A stretch of DNA of 64,000 nt from Montifringilla adamsi (Eukaryota; Chordata; Aves; Passeriformes; Passeridae), in the NCBI GenBank assembly GCA_017590115.1, contig JAGGNK010010225.1, positions 930,001-994,000 on the forward strand. Reading direction: 5' to 3'. The translations under genes were made by a program, and so were the position numbers. Shown piece after piece: positions 47,876-61,600 of this stretch. Positions within the stretch are counted from its first letter, which is position 1, and every line of letters starts with the position of its first letter. A model generated the notes under the pieces. The model was not told the origin of the DNA. It was given only the letters and a program-made list of their open reading frames with translations, and did no database searches.

Positions 47876-48330
47876 TTGGAGAAAGTCCAGAGAAGGACCA
47901 CTAAGATGATTAGAGGAACGGAGCACCTCTTGTATGAGAAAATGCTAAAAGAATTGGGATTGTTCAGCCTGGAGATGAGAACAGTCTGGGGTGACCTTAT
48001 TGTGGTCTTCCAGTACCTGAAGAGAGTTGACAAGAAAGATGGAGAGAAACTTTATACCAAGGCCGTGTAGTGACAGGACAAGGGGGATTTGGGTTAGAAT
48101 TAGGTTTAGATTAGAAATTCATAAGAAATTCTTTACCGCCAGGGCGGTGAAGCACTGGAACAGGTTGCTTAGAGAAGTTGTGGATGCCCCATCCCTGGGA
48201 TTGTTCAATGCCAGATTGGATGGGGCTTGGAGCAACCTGGGGTAGAGGAAGGTGTCTCTACTCGTAGCAGGGGATTGGAACTAGAGGATCTTTTAAGTCT
48301 TGTCCAACCCAAACCATTCTATGATTTGTT
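47876..48330 (+). mobile_element. CR1 LINE 3' end, about 455 bp
   Basis: A well-preserved CR1 3' segment in sense orientation: GAGAAAGTCCAGAGAAGGAC, GGTGACCTTATTGTGGTCTT, TGTAGTGACAGGACAAGGGG, CAACCTGGGGTAGAGG, ending CCATTCTATGATTTG. It begins within the 3' end of ORF2 or just after it, so it is strongly 5'-truncated, as usual for CR1. Confidence 0.95.
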
Positions 48331-48349
48331 GATGATGATGATGATGATA
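48328..48349. repeat. (GAT)n microsatellite at the CR1 3' terminus
   Basis: GAT triplets directly follow the CR1 end and may derive from the ATTCTATG-type terminal repeats of CR1. Confidence 0.8.
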
Positions 48350-50200
48350 CAATGCAAAACCAAGAGGGGAAGAGAGCAGCAAGCTCTGTATCTCTGAAGA
48401 CGCTGGGACAAGAATATCAATGCTTCTCTGCCATCTAAGGGCACATCTCAAGGAGAAACAAGAAAGAGTAAATCCTTTATCTCTCAAAGCTGTTTTTCTT
48501 TTCATCGTGCACTTCTACACTGTTGCCTTTCAATGACTGTGTTCTTAGCACTTGTTCCCAGTAATGGAGCACTTTGCCTACCACCTCTCTCCTCTAATTT
48601 TGCTCTTTCTGCCACAGCCTGTGCCGTTGCATCAGGGATGCAACCCCTGGAGTAGAACAGGAGAAAAAAACTTGCTGGTGGGAAGGGTGATGGCACTTTG
48701 TTGTTTTCTTCAACAGAAGAACCTTCTAGGATACATCCAAGATACATCATGTACCATTTCTGTTACCTTGAGTGTTTTTCATGTTGAAAAAGCCATCCTC
48801 AGGCTGTACCTGTAGGTCCCACTTTTCATTAAAATGGATAGCAGTGTTCACATAAAGTCACCTTTTCTCTGGTTGCTGCCTGTGCTGGAGCAGTGCCAGA
48901 CAGGTGGACATCCCTGTCTGAGTGTAGTTATGGTGCTTGGGAAGGTGACCCTGGCACAAAGGAAAGCCAGCCCTGGCAGCTTCCATGCTGTGGCAGTTGC
49001 TGTATAATTGCCTCATCTTTGCTGTTGTAATTCCTTTGCAGAACAACAGCTATGGAGAGATGGATTTTGTTTCGTGCAGTCCCAGGCCTTGTAGTCTGTT
49101 TTCCTAAGGAAATGCAACTCATGCTGTCACACTGTGTGTCCTCACCAGTGTGTGCACCCTTCACTGCCCATCCTGGTGACTGCTGAACACATGGGCAACT
49201 CCTACCAAGCCTGCAGACCAGTACCAATCTCTGAGACCATGTGTTACTGTGAATTCTAGGAAAGGTGCAGCTGGGGAAAAAAATAAGTCTCAAGCAGGAA
49301 GAGGCAGCAGTTTGAGTAAGCTGCTCTTACTTTGTCTTAGGAAAGATACTGCCCAGGAGAGAAAGAGAGGCGCAGCTACATAAAACTTCCAGCAGGAGTT
49401 TGTTTATCAGAAGTAAAGAGACAGACAATCCATCTGAATCAGATTTCTAATGAAGCACTCACCCTTCAGTCATACAAAAATCACTCAGCCACAAGATCTG
49501 AATTCAATGTAAACCAGTTGTCTTAGTTCAGTGCTTTGTATGGGCTTGTTTTTCTGTTCATCTCTCAGAAAGAGCTCTTCTGCACCAAAAATTCCGCTTG
49601 CCAGACAAGTTAAGGATGTCAGGAGCAGCCTTGGCAGTTCTGCCTCAGAGCACATCTATTATTCACAGGGTTTGCAGAGTGCAGGGATATACAAAAGTCA
49701 TGTCCTGCCGAGGCACAGAATGTCTCAATGACAGACAGAAGGAGAATAACAATATTTTCTTCCAAGGCGCGTGTGGCCCTGAGCATCTCTAGGGATGTGC
49801 ATTTGGTAGCTGATTGGAAACAGACTTATTTTATTTCTGCCTGCATAGAAAGCCCTGATTTTTTTTTTTTTAAGCTAGAAAAAACGGCGAAAAACATGTT
49901 TTCAGCAAGCTAGGACATGTCCTCATTCCTTCCTTTCCACTCACAGGAGCATTATGAATGGGCAGGGAGGCTTGTGCAGTGGGTGTGTTGCAAAAACTGT
50001 TGTGAATTGGCACTACTTGAATGACAAGGGGCGTTGGAAAATAACGAGTTACAGGACTAATTGCAGCCAGCGGTTATCACTGATCTAGTTAATCACGACT
50101 GCTTTATACCAAGTGCTTCTCTGTCATTTTAACTCTACCAAGCACTAAAAAAAAAAAAAAAAATTAAAAAATCCGTCTGGCTAGTGCGAGGGCGATGTGA

Positions 50201-50213
50201 CCACCAGGTGCCA
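50201..50213 (+). promoter_or_regulatory. CTCF-like motif
   Basis: CCACCAGGTGCCA resembles the CTCF core (CCACYAGGKGGCR) with one mismatch, in a locally CpG-containing patch. This is a motif match only. Confidence 0.2.
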
Positions 50214-53107
50214 CTCTCGCTCCACGGGGAATATGAGGAGGCTGTGAGGCTGGGCATCGTTGGCAGGAAAAGCCAAGTCGGGCAGCCATCACTCAGTGTG
50301 TCCGCTTCTGGATTTTCCTACCGGCTGTACATAGCTGGGACAGCAGCTTCTCCTCATCCTCCAGTAAGGAGGATGCTGAAAAACCGTGAGTACCACTGGA
50401 CCCGGTCTACATTTGTTTGCCAGCAGCGCTTTTGCACAAGGAGGCAGGGATGTAGATAGAAAGCTGAAAAGCTGCTGCTTGAGAAGGCTGCAGCCTCTTT
50501 GACCATCTCCTCATTTTGCCTTACATGGGAGAAGTTGGTGCTTCCTCCAGCCCACACCCTGATGAGCACCCTGTGGTGTTATTTAGCACTGAGTAAAAGA
50601 TTTTGTAGTTGCTTGCAGTGGAAGAGCTGCCCCTTCAGTTTTGGCCATGGGTTTCAAGCCTGAGACCATGTAGACTTCCTGGTTTTGCTCGTCTTGTGGG
50701 CACAATTTTCTGCGTCCTAGGGAACAGGGTCCTGGCATTTCCTGGTCCTCATGTTCACTCCTGAATGAAATCTATCCCTCCTGGAGCCACAGCCACTGCC
50801 AGTCTCTTGGGCCCTAAGTACACTGGCTTTCATGGAGAGAAGCAGATTTTCCTACTTGCTTGTCACAATGAGAGTTGTTCCAAAGGCTAGCTGGTGTTCC
50901 AGCGCCTTCAGGGGACAGCCTGTGATGGTGTGCCATAAGCAGCAACATTTTTCAAGAGGAAGGGGTGGGAAAACACATTTTGCACTTTCACTCTTGATTT
51001 TTCTGTTTTGGTGATCAGGGCAGATGTTTGAGTGCAGCAATGTTTGAGAAGCAAAGGACTTCTAGAGCTCTTAGGGTCAGATGGGCACCAAGTGTACTTC
51101 TGATGTAACACCGGTTCATTTCAATAAGTTCTGTTTTGCATTCTGCCTGTCTTGCTTCTCTCTTTCTGTAGGTCTCCATTCTGTCCTGCCCTTAAATGAC
51201 TCATTAGACTTGTTTTCTGAGGTAGCCTGTAACATCCCAATTCACTTCCCTAATCAGATCTCTTTCCATTTGAGTTCCCCATGGGCTAAACAAGCCTGAC
51301 ATTGCCCTTCTTGTCTACTGGTTTATCCTTTATGTGTTTACCTTTTCTCTTCCTAGTTCATGAATAAAGATGTTAAATACAAGGTCATTGGGGGCTGCTG
51401 ATTTCCAAACCCAGGAGCTAGTGATATTTCAAGATCAATTCCATTATGTGATTATGTTTCCCTTACTGAGTTTTCTCAGGGAAATAATTTGTCACAGAAC
51501 AGCAGGCTCCAGCTTCCTGTAACCCTCTTAAATCAATCCCATCATATCACAGAAACCTTATTTTAATAGCTTCCATTGTAATTGTTTAATTGTTTACTTG
51601 AAGGAGCCTTCCTGGTGTATTTAGTAGCAATCAGGTTTTTAAAATAGATTACTATTTTTAAACAAAGGAGCTAAAAATGCCACCCCCCATCAGCAAAGAA
51701 ACATTCAAACAAATCCAGGTTTTCTGGGAAAATGATGAACTGGAAAATCTGTTGAAAACTCTCAGTCTCATGTTGAAGCTGGCCAGCTCTTTAGGGTCCT
51801 TCAGGTAGTGAGTCAGGTACCTCATTTAGGGTTAATAGGAACAGGATGAAAAGTGGGGAATGCAATGCCCTTATTTCAATCTAGGGTGGTTATCCCCATG
51901 GAGACTTTTGCAAGCATATTTTCATGTTCTTGTTCTGATGTGCTCCCTGGACAAAACTGGATCAACTGATCTGCAGAAGCCTTAAAAAATATTTTAATCT
52001 GCTGTCTTATGTTTTACACGCGTGTCCTGCAGAATCTATGCTTCTGTTAGGACAGGGTGATGTGTTTGTTGAGCTCAAAGTGGTATTTCGTAGGGAAAAA
52101 AAGAGTCATAGTCTCAAGAAATCCAAGTCATTGGCTTGAGGTCCTGCATCATATCTGATGTGAAGGATTTATGTCAGGGTGGGGAAAAAGCAAGTATGCT
52201 GCGGCCTTTTCAACAAAGTCCAACTGCAGCTGTTTGTGCAAGGAGGAGAAGTTGCTGCTATTTCTAAAATAGTGTTTTTCTATTGGGGTTGGAGGCCACT
52301 GTTATCTGCACATCTGTGCCAGTGATAAGGACTCTATCCTGGCTGTGGCAGTTTTTGGTTAGCTGGAACATTTCACTCTACAGTGAGCACTTTCTTTTTA
52401 GTATCTAGCATCAAAATCCTTCTACAAGCCAGACTACTGGCATGTTTTAGTGTAGAGAACACATCTATAAATTTGTCTGTACCTGCAGACAGACCTACCT
52501 GTTTTGCAGAACAAGTTCTTCCTGCAGTGATAAACATGCTGGGGAGTTTAAAATGCAAAGCTATTGCTCGAATAATCACAATGGCTGATCAAAATTTGCA
52601 CTTTCTTTTCTCCTCTCACCTCTGTTCCCAAGAGAAGTGTGCTTGTGCAAGCAAGAAAGCAAATACCTCTGATTGTTTTCTGCATGCCTAGTCCAGCTTG
52701 CCTCTTTGGAAAGGCTCTTTGCCCATTCTGAATCAGGAATCATCTATGGAATTAGCCCTGGATCTCCTGCTCCATCAGAGGCTTCTGATCTCATCTTCCA
52801 TCCCTGCCCCCTGCTTTAACAAGCTGGGTGAGCCCAGTATGTGCCATCAGGGTATTGGTTTTTCACACGAGGTCCCTCAGTGAGGTGAAAGAAAGGCAGT
52901 AATGGAAAGAACTGCTCATGCCTCGGGGTTGGGGGAAATGCAGTGTGCCAGCCCAAGTGCTCTTTCTAGTTCTTGTGTCATATGAAGGCAATACAGGGTT
53001 GTCAAAAATATCTTTTTTTGTCCAGGCAAAAACCTAGCTGTGATCAAATAATGGGGAAAAAAGGCCAGTGAGTGTAACTCCTGAAAGGACAAACAAGCAC
53101 TGCCTGT

Positions 53108-53212
53108 AAAAAACAAACAAACATACAAACAAACAAACAACACACAAAAACCCAAAAAGAAAACAAGAAAAAACCAAAACAAACAAACAAACAAAAGCAA
53201 CCAAAAAAACCC
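53108..53212. repeat. (CAAA)n-rich low-complexity tract
   Basis: Imperfect CAAA/ACAAA units with interspersed A runs. The Cys/Phe/Val-rich open frames on the opposite strand come from this repeat. Confidence 0.9.
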
Positions 53213-55559
53213 CACCAGCCAACCCGGTGCATTTAAATGACCAGCTGTGCATCCGGTGATGCCTTGGTCTATAAGGTTGAATGCCTCTCCTAAAGCAGAG
53301 CTTTCCCTCATCTATTCTGAATTAACTGCAGCCATTGTTCTTTTCCCTCTTGAGGGCTATACCTATTCCTAGAGCTAATTCAAATTAGCTGTCCCAGTTA
53401 ATTAAAGCATCTTAATTAATGGAAAAATACAGAGTCTTTTATCAGGCACTGCTTGGCTGGAACACAGCCTAAGATACCACAGCTGAGCAGAAGAGAGACA
53501 TTTTTTTTTATGCTTTAAATAGCTTGCCAACATGAAAATGTGGTTATAACCAAACTCTTGTGAGGATGAAGTAGTTTTCCCACAACTATAACCCAAATGT
53601 GGATTGTTACTCCATTTCCCCTCAAACTCCCACTGAAGGCAGGGTGGTGTTGCCCAAGGAAGAGCTGGTTTGGTGTGGGATGGCTCGCAGAGGAAATACA
53701 AGCAAAGATATAAGCAGGGGAGAGTGTGAAAACACTCTTACTCACTTCCCTGTGAGAGGAGACGGGGGTGACCACTGGAAGGAGGCTGGTATTCTTCCCC
53801 TCTGCCCTCCCAGCCCTGTGGTCATCAGCTGGGCCAAAGATGGCAAGGAGGAGGACAGAAACAAGCCATGGTCCTCCTTGCTCATGCTCCCTCCTCCAGG
53901 AACAGCCGGTGGAGCCATCCAAACACCTCACATGAGCCCTGCAGCTGCAAGGGCCAGGCAGCCGAAGGCACAAGCTGACCTTCCACCAGGACGTGCACAG
54001 CTGTCTCCTCACAGAGACAATGCCCTTCTCTTGCTGTTTCCAGATTCACCAACTCAGCAGGAGAATTTTATTTGGTCACTATCTTCCTTCAGGTTTTCTG
54101 GGAGTTTCTCCTTTCCTGACTGGTACTTGCAGCTTCTCTGCTGCCCAGGGTCATGTGGCTCCCAGCATAAATGGGTCTGAGCACCAAAGGATGCAAGTGT
54201 TGGAACCCCCAGGAATTCCCTCTGAGCAGCAGCAGAAAAAAAGAGAAGCATTTTAGAAGCACTCACCAGTATGACAAATACAATGGTAGTATTTTTAGAG
54301 GACACATTAAAACAAGCAAGGTAATTACTATGCAGTTTAATTAGCTCAGAATTTAATCACCCTTGCAATTGAGAAAAAAGACCAGAGTCTCTCTGTTTCT
54401 AAATTAGGCCATACAAAATTTCTCAGTGCCTGTCCTGGAACATCAAATAGGTAAATCTATGTACCTTTTATCTCCCAAGCATGTGATACAATCATCCCTT
54501 TTATTCCCCATTCCATCAGTGATTCCAGTGATCCACAGGATCCTTTAAAACAATCTACAATAAACAAGAGTGATTATGAAGCCCCCTAAGTTGCAGTTTG
54601 TGCAATACTTTTTCCAACACTTGATTTTTTCTGCCACCACAGATAAAAATGTACTTGGCTGACCAGGACAGGAGAATCCCATTTTTATTCCTGCAATGTT
54701 TGCAGGAGAATGCCCCATCCATTCCAGTTTAGAGAGGGAAAGGGATGAGAAGCATTTCCCTTGTGAACACTTTGCTGTGCAAAGGCCATGCAAGATGAAT
54801 TGTTTCTGCTCTGTTACATCAACAAAGCAGATCATTTCTTCCATTCTTCTTCAAGCTGTTGTGAGCTTCTTTGTGCTTGGCTCAGACCAGATCCCTCTTT
54901 TCCAATTTACTTCATTTTTCTCTCCTGTATTGGCTTTTGCTGAGACTGGGAAACTGGCTGACAGTCAGCTGGTGCCCCACTCAGATGCATTAGAAAAAGA
55001 GAAGGAGGGTTTTTCCAAATAGCTAAAGACATTGTGTTTTGCTGTATGGGATACAAGCTCCTGGAAGGTAGGAACACAACTGCACTAAGGTGTTGTAGGT
55101 CCAGCTACCGTTATGGATAGTTGGGCAAGAGGAGTGCATTGAATGAACCCCAGGGACATGAGAATAGAGGTAAGTTAGAATGTAGATTTGCAGCGTGTAA
55201 CAGAGGTAGCTGGAGCTGCTCTCAATTAAAAAAATCCACCAGCTGATGAGGGTCACTAATGTAAGGATCAGAAAGTTTTAAGTAGAAGCAAAGTGGGCTT
55301 TAGCAAAATGTTAAGAAGAATGAGTATAATGAAGGATGAAATCAAGTCAGAGATGATGCAGTCCAAGAGAGCTGCGTGCAGTACTCAGCTTGTCAGTATC
55401 TGCTTCTGAGTATTGGCCATCATTTAAGGTGTCTGTAGCTGTACTGTTAATATGTCAATATGTCCAGCCACTACAATGAAGATTTATGTGCCATGCATGG
55501 AATCAAGCACACCATTGTCCTAGGAGCCCTACTCCAAAAACACAGGTGAGGATACCCGA

Positions 55560-55665
55560 TGCACACAGGAATACATATATGTCTGTGAAGAATAGACACA
55601 TATATATTTATAAAAATAAATGTGTGCGTGTATGTGTGCATATATGTATGAGATGTATATGAACT
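55560..55665. repeat. AT/TG-rich low-complexity tract
   Basis: Alternating TA, TG and CA dinucleotides with ACATATAT and TGTGTGCG motifs; a decayed dinucleotide microsatellite. Confidence 0.7.
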
Positions 55666-58600
55666 ATTCTCTTATATTTCCAAGAGGTGTTGAGAGTTGC
55701 CTTGTCTCAAGACCAAGTCAAACAGGCACAGCCACCCAGAACTAGTTAGCCTGTGTGAAGGAAGGAAGAACCAGCAATCTCCTTTTCCCAGGCTCTTCCC
55801 AGGAAGAGGTAATCTTATTTTCTCTCAATGAATTGTTACCATGCTGGATTATTTAAAACTTGCTCAATTTTGCAGTGGGTTCCCTGGGATTAATATTTTG
55901 AGTGCTCCCATAGTGAGCATTAACAAAATTTGGGAGAGGTGATTGCTGCCTTGTTGGATATTGATTTCTGTTGATAAGGAACACATTTTAACTGTGTTAC
56001 AAAGTGTCCTTCTCTAAGATGCTTAAAATAGGACCGAGGAACCATTATGATATAAACTAATCTGCTGGACATCAGATTCAGAGATGATCCTGAAATTGTT
56101 TAGATATTGATTCTTTGTTATCTTTTCCTGTGGAGCATATTGCTCAATTCTGTTACCATTGAACTGCTGTCAGAAGGAAATTTCAGTGAGCAGCAGCAAT
56201 ACAGAAAATTTAAAATTTAGCTGCTTTTCTTTTTTTTCTTTTTCTACAGAAGACGTTGGTCTTTTCGCTATTTTCACAGTAGGGGTGTGTAATCAGAGAA
56301 ATTGCAGCTTTTATATATTTTTACTGCACCTTAGTGGAACAAGGTTATTATGGTTACTAAGCCACTTGGGCATGAGAGTGTGGACGTTTCAAATGGGTAA
56401 CAGTGCTACTCTCAAAACTGTAAAAAAGACCTCAAATTAAAGGATATCAGGAAGTTACCTAGTCCCATAGAATTGGTCCACGCAAAAATAGGGAAAAACT
56501 GTGACCCTTCTTCCCCTTCTAAGTTAATTCCTATTTGTTTACTACTTCTGGGAGCCTAGGATGAGAGGAACAATCCACAGCATGTGGGCCTTAGCCAAAA
56601 CCCATAGAAATCAATTGGAAAATATCTTTCTTGGGAGGTGGACTGAGCTTGGTATTAATCACAAGCTGCCAAACTTTAAGTAGTTGTCTCTGTGCTAATG
56701 CAATGTTGTATTGCATAACAGGCCCTACTCTGATTTAAATCTTCTCTTTCTTCCTAGAAGAGGTAGGTTTTATATTTTAAAGTGCCACTGGCATGAAGTT
56801 AACAGAAGCTTCCAAGAGCTGTGGGAAAATGTTCTGGGATCCTTTTTGTATCTGAATATGGTCTCATGAGTTTCTTAGTATTTGTGCATCTGAGAGCAGG
56901 TTTCACCAGGTGAATTAGAGCCCACCGCTGGTTCAATGCAAGACGTGGCAGATCTTTCACCTGTTGGGAATAAATAAAGAAATTTGGTTTTTTTCAAACT
57001 GATCCAAACATCTCAGTCTAAATAACACTCTAAAACCAGCAAGGAAACTACCTGGAAAAAAGCAAAATCTTTGTGCTTCTTAGCTTGGCTCACCATCCTA
57101 CCTGTGTTTGTTCTTCCCCCCTTGGATGCATTAACCTTTTTTCTCCCCCCATTTCCATCCTCAGCCTGGCAGATCACCATGCAGGCAGTGTTGTGCATAG
57201 CTTTGCTGTATTTTAAGCAAGCTGGAGCTACCATTTTAAAACTCTTCTTCTGAATCATGAAGACTGTGAAATTACTGGTCCCCCAGGTGTTCACAGAGGC
57301 ACAGCTCTGTCCTGGCTGCATGTAGTCTCGTACTGAAGGTCTAGATATTAAGCTAATGCATTCATAAAGAGACCCTGTGAAGAAATGTTTTATTTTTTAG
57401 AAGACAAAATCTTTTTAAAAATAGGTGTTTTTTCCTCATTGCTCAGACCATGTTATATTGCCTTTCAGGGTGGGATTAGCTGGCAAAACCAGTCTAACCC
57501 AAGAGCCTTGACCACAAACCCTGGGAAGGAAATGAGGTTTTGCCATAGCTATTTCCTTGCTACCTGTATCCAGAGACAAGATACTGTGGTGGAACCTTTG
57601 CTGTCCTTACTCGGTCAGTGGTTAAGGGTAGAAGTCCAGACCTAGGAGAGAAAATAGATATCTCCCACATATTTATCTCCTGTTGAAGAGCACAGCTATC
57701 AGATAGTCCCTGTGGTGCTCTAGATTGTGCATGGAGACTGAGAAGTGCCTCCAAACAGGCAACTCCATGACATCCTCCTCAGAAATGACAGCCACAGAAA
57801 ACAGAGAAGAAATACAGAGGAGTAAGTCTTAGTTCCTGTTTGTGTCCAGGAGGGAAGAGCCTAACTTTGTGTCACTGAGAACCACCTTGTTCCGCTTAGG
57901 ATGGGCAGCTTGTCCTCCTTTCCCCCAAATAGGTACCAAGGTATTTTTGGGGAACTGGCAAAGGAAAATCACTCTTTGAAGCTAAGCTGTTGGCAGATGT
58001 TTTATCATTTTTGCCAAAAATAATGCCTGTTAAAAGCTCTCTTCCATGGCATGAGAGACCCAGACCCAGTTATTGTCTCTTTCAGTGAGGATTGACATAG
58101 ACACTTTCCATTTCCCACAACAATGTTGGGACCAACAGGCAATTAACCATTGTGAGGGTAGGGCTGGGGAAGCACTTTCAGTCTTTCCTGCTGAACTCAG
58201 CCCATTCTTGCATTTTCACGGTTGTGTCTGTGGGCAGATTTAATGTCATTTTTGCTGTAAAGGATATTTTTGATTTGGAATGAAAATTTTGATGAAAAAA
58301 TGCCAATCCTGTTGACAAATTTTCACCTCCTAGCAGCAGACTGATTTTTAAAAATACTTTTAGGTGATGAGGATTTTAAAAGTCTCTGCAGAAAGCAGAG
58401 TCAGTAGTCAGTAATTAAGTTTTCATTTTATGAAGAGACCTCAAAATCATTTTACTATGAGTGAAAAGGTGAATACATGAGACTCTTCTTTTGTGTCTCA
58501 TTTCCAGCCTTAGGGAGAGAATGTATCCAGAAGCAACTTTAACTATCAGTAGAGAAAAAGAGTTATATGAATTTGTTGCATAAGCTAATTAGTTCACACT

Positions 58601-61600
58601 GTTACCTTCTGTGTATGAAAAAAAATAATCTGCAAAGAATGGGAGAATTTTGTCTGTGAAGTTGAGCTTTGTAAAATTTATGACTACAGAATTCAATAAA
58701 ATCAGTGGAGTTGAATCAATAGAGAATTCAGCTTCAAAAGAATGAATATCCCATGGCCTCAACAGACCAGTTTGTCAGTGGGCTGTCAGTTCCTAGAAAT
58801 TGACTGCATTTGCTCTGGAAAACAGGGGTAACTGTAAACAACTCTAACAGAAGTTTTAGAAAATATGACATTCTTTCATGTCAGGGTTTTCTGTTTCATT
58901 TACCCATATCTAAATGAGGCAAAATTGCTAGTGACTTGGAAAGTGTGTTGGGATGTCTCTAGGTAAAAGGGACGAGACAGGTGTTGGGAAGTGGAGTGAA
59001 AAGAGCTGAAATAACTGAGAGCAACAAATTTGCTGTGTATTTTCTGTCATTTTCATCTTATAGAAACATGAGGTTCTTAATGAGAGCTGATTCTCATAAT
59101 ACCATGTTTCCATGCCCTTGAAAATGGTCAGGGGTCAGATCTTCACAGAACAATTATTTGCTGATCTGTCTGATCTGCTGAGCACAAACCTGCTTTTCTT
59201 TGCTCTGGGCATGCTGTACTACTCCTATTCCCACTTGCTTCTTCAATAAACGTGCAGATTGTGTCAGCAATGGAGAGCTGCCACTGGCCTCATTTCTGCA
59301 AGCTGCCTCTGAGTCTGACTCATATTTCAGTGGGAGCCTGGCAATTCAGGAAAGCACTTCTCATTTGAGCAGTCCCTTAGTTTCCAACCTGTCACCTTTG
59401 GTGAATACTGGTATAAAAGTGGATGATCACTGCGGGCACACATGACAGCAGTAGGTGTCATGTTTCTTAATATTTCACCCTTCCCAGGTGACAGCAGCAA
59501 GCCTCTTTTCTGAAGGAGACAAGAATGGAAACATTGTGGGTTTGCTTGAATGTTTGAACTTTCACTTTATTTTTTGGTTTGTTACTAGGATGAGGTGGCA
59601 CTAACAGTCTAGCTCTCTTGCTAGATTTTTCTTATAACTATTCAGGAACAGATGCAATTTCCTCATAAGATCAGGTTGTTCTAAAAGTCTGTGCAGAGTC
59701 ATGCAAATGTATATAATTTAATGCAAACATGAGTCTTATGTTTCTCAGAGTGTATGGGCTGAGACTTTAACTCTTGTTGGTTGTTAAATTCTGACCCTGG
59801 GAGCTCCTAATTCACACAGTTTTCTCATGTGTTTTATTGACCAAAAGTCTCATAGAGTTATACCTCGTGTGAATCAAAGTCTGCTAGAAGGAGTGGTCAG
59901 AGAGACCTGCAGGGGGGGCATGTGGGTCACAGATCAGGCCCAGGGCGAGTGCTGACAGTCACACTCCTAAAAAGATGTGAAGTTTGAAATTCATGTTTGG
60001 GTCAGAAAGCTCTACCCAGCTATGGCTGGAAAAGTGATTCCTGTAATCAAGCTGATTATGAGACAGTTTAATACTGATGAAATCCAGCTTGTGCAGGGAG
60101 CCAGCAAAAATCCTCTGTAGCCCATCACACTCCAATTAAGCTCTTTTTGCTGCTGTATACACCCTATGAAAAGACATTTCAGGCACAGCAAAGGCCACAT
60201 ACACACACTGAGATTTTTTCTGTGATGCTGTTGGAGCCCAGTGTTCTCTGACCAGGTTCCTTCAGATAATCCATGACGGGGGTTTAAAGTTCAATATCAA
60301 ATTATTAGTGTACAGACTTTTCTAGTCATTCTTGGGCTTTCACAAACAAACTTAAGAATTTAAAGCACTGACATTACAGTAATTCATGGTTTCATTTTTC
60401 ATCTCTACACTAAAACTAATAACCCTATCATAAGCAGTAGGCAAACATAAATACACCCTAAAAAAGCCCCAACAGTTATACAACTGGATAAGCATCTACA
60501 TTTATGGAAGAATTCAGCAAGTCTCAGATAATTTAAAAAAATAAATTTTTGGACATGTTTCTCCGTGCAAGTCTAGAGCTTACTGAGAGCCAAGCTGTTT
60601 AATCCAGATCCTTTCTGGCATTCAAGCTCCATTTGAACCTTTAAGAAAGAGACAGGCACCTTGTGGATTTGCCTGCTGCACGAGCATTTGCTCAAAAAGC
60701 CATCAAATACATTCAAAGGCAGAGAGGTCCATGAGGTGCTATTAGACCAGCTATAACATCTGGCTCAAGGAGTCTCTAAGGCGTGAGATAGCAGCAATTG
60801 AGAGGGTATTTCAGAGGATTATCCACTTGTGGTAGCCCTCTCTCAACAGCCTTTTCATCAACATCTGCTCCTACTGATGCTTAAAAAGAAGGCACATCCA
60901 CCTTCTGTCTGATCTCAAACATCTGTTGGTTCTTTTGTATTACTCTTGGAAAGTGGAGTTAAATTACTGTGTGAAGAAAGAGAAGCAAACTGAAAAATAC
61001 AGTATTGAAGTATGCAGAGACACACTCCCACAATACAGCTAACCTTGCTCAGCAGATAGAAGTCAGAATGAAAATGCCTGTCCATCAGCCTCTCACATGT
61101 AAAACCTTGCATATACAGGTTTATGTAAAAAGTGTATATATAGAGTGCAAAATGAGGCTAATCTGTTCTTGGCAAATTAAATAGACTGGAAACTGTAGAG
61201 AAGTGATTTGTTTTCCTGTGGGTGATAATTGTTTGCAGTGATGTGAAGCGACCCCAGGGAGGTCAGCTTTTGTGCTCGTGGATCTTAATCAAAGACTGCT
61301 GGACTAAAGGCATGTGTGGTTTCATGGAGCCCCGTTTCAGGTTTAGGGTGATTAATGCATTTTGTCACCATTCTATCCTGTACAATGGCCAAATGAGGGC
61401 TCCACCATTCTTGGCACCATGCCTCTGCCACTTCAGAGATAATCCCTCCCTCAGAGACCTCTCTGGACAGACCATGACTAGGGAAAGATCAGAGAAAGGT
61501 GCCCTCTCTCTGTTGGCACAGACTATTCAGTGTATGCATATGCTTTTTTAGGTCCTGTATTTATTTAAAGGAATCTGCTACCACTGGTAGGTAGGAACAC

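Noticed and set aside
53515..54180. Open frames of 193 codons (plus) and 165 codons (minus) overlapping each other
   Set aside because: No domain, no plausible splice or promoter context, low-complexity Pro/Ser content; local composition is the simpler explanation.
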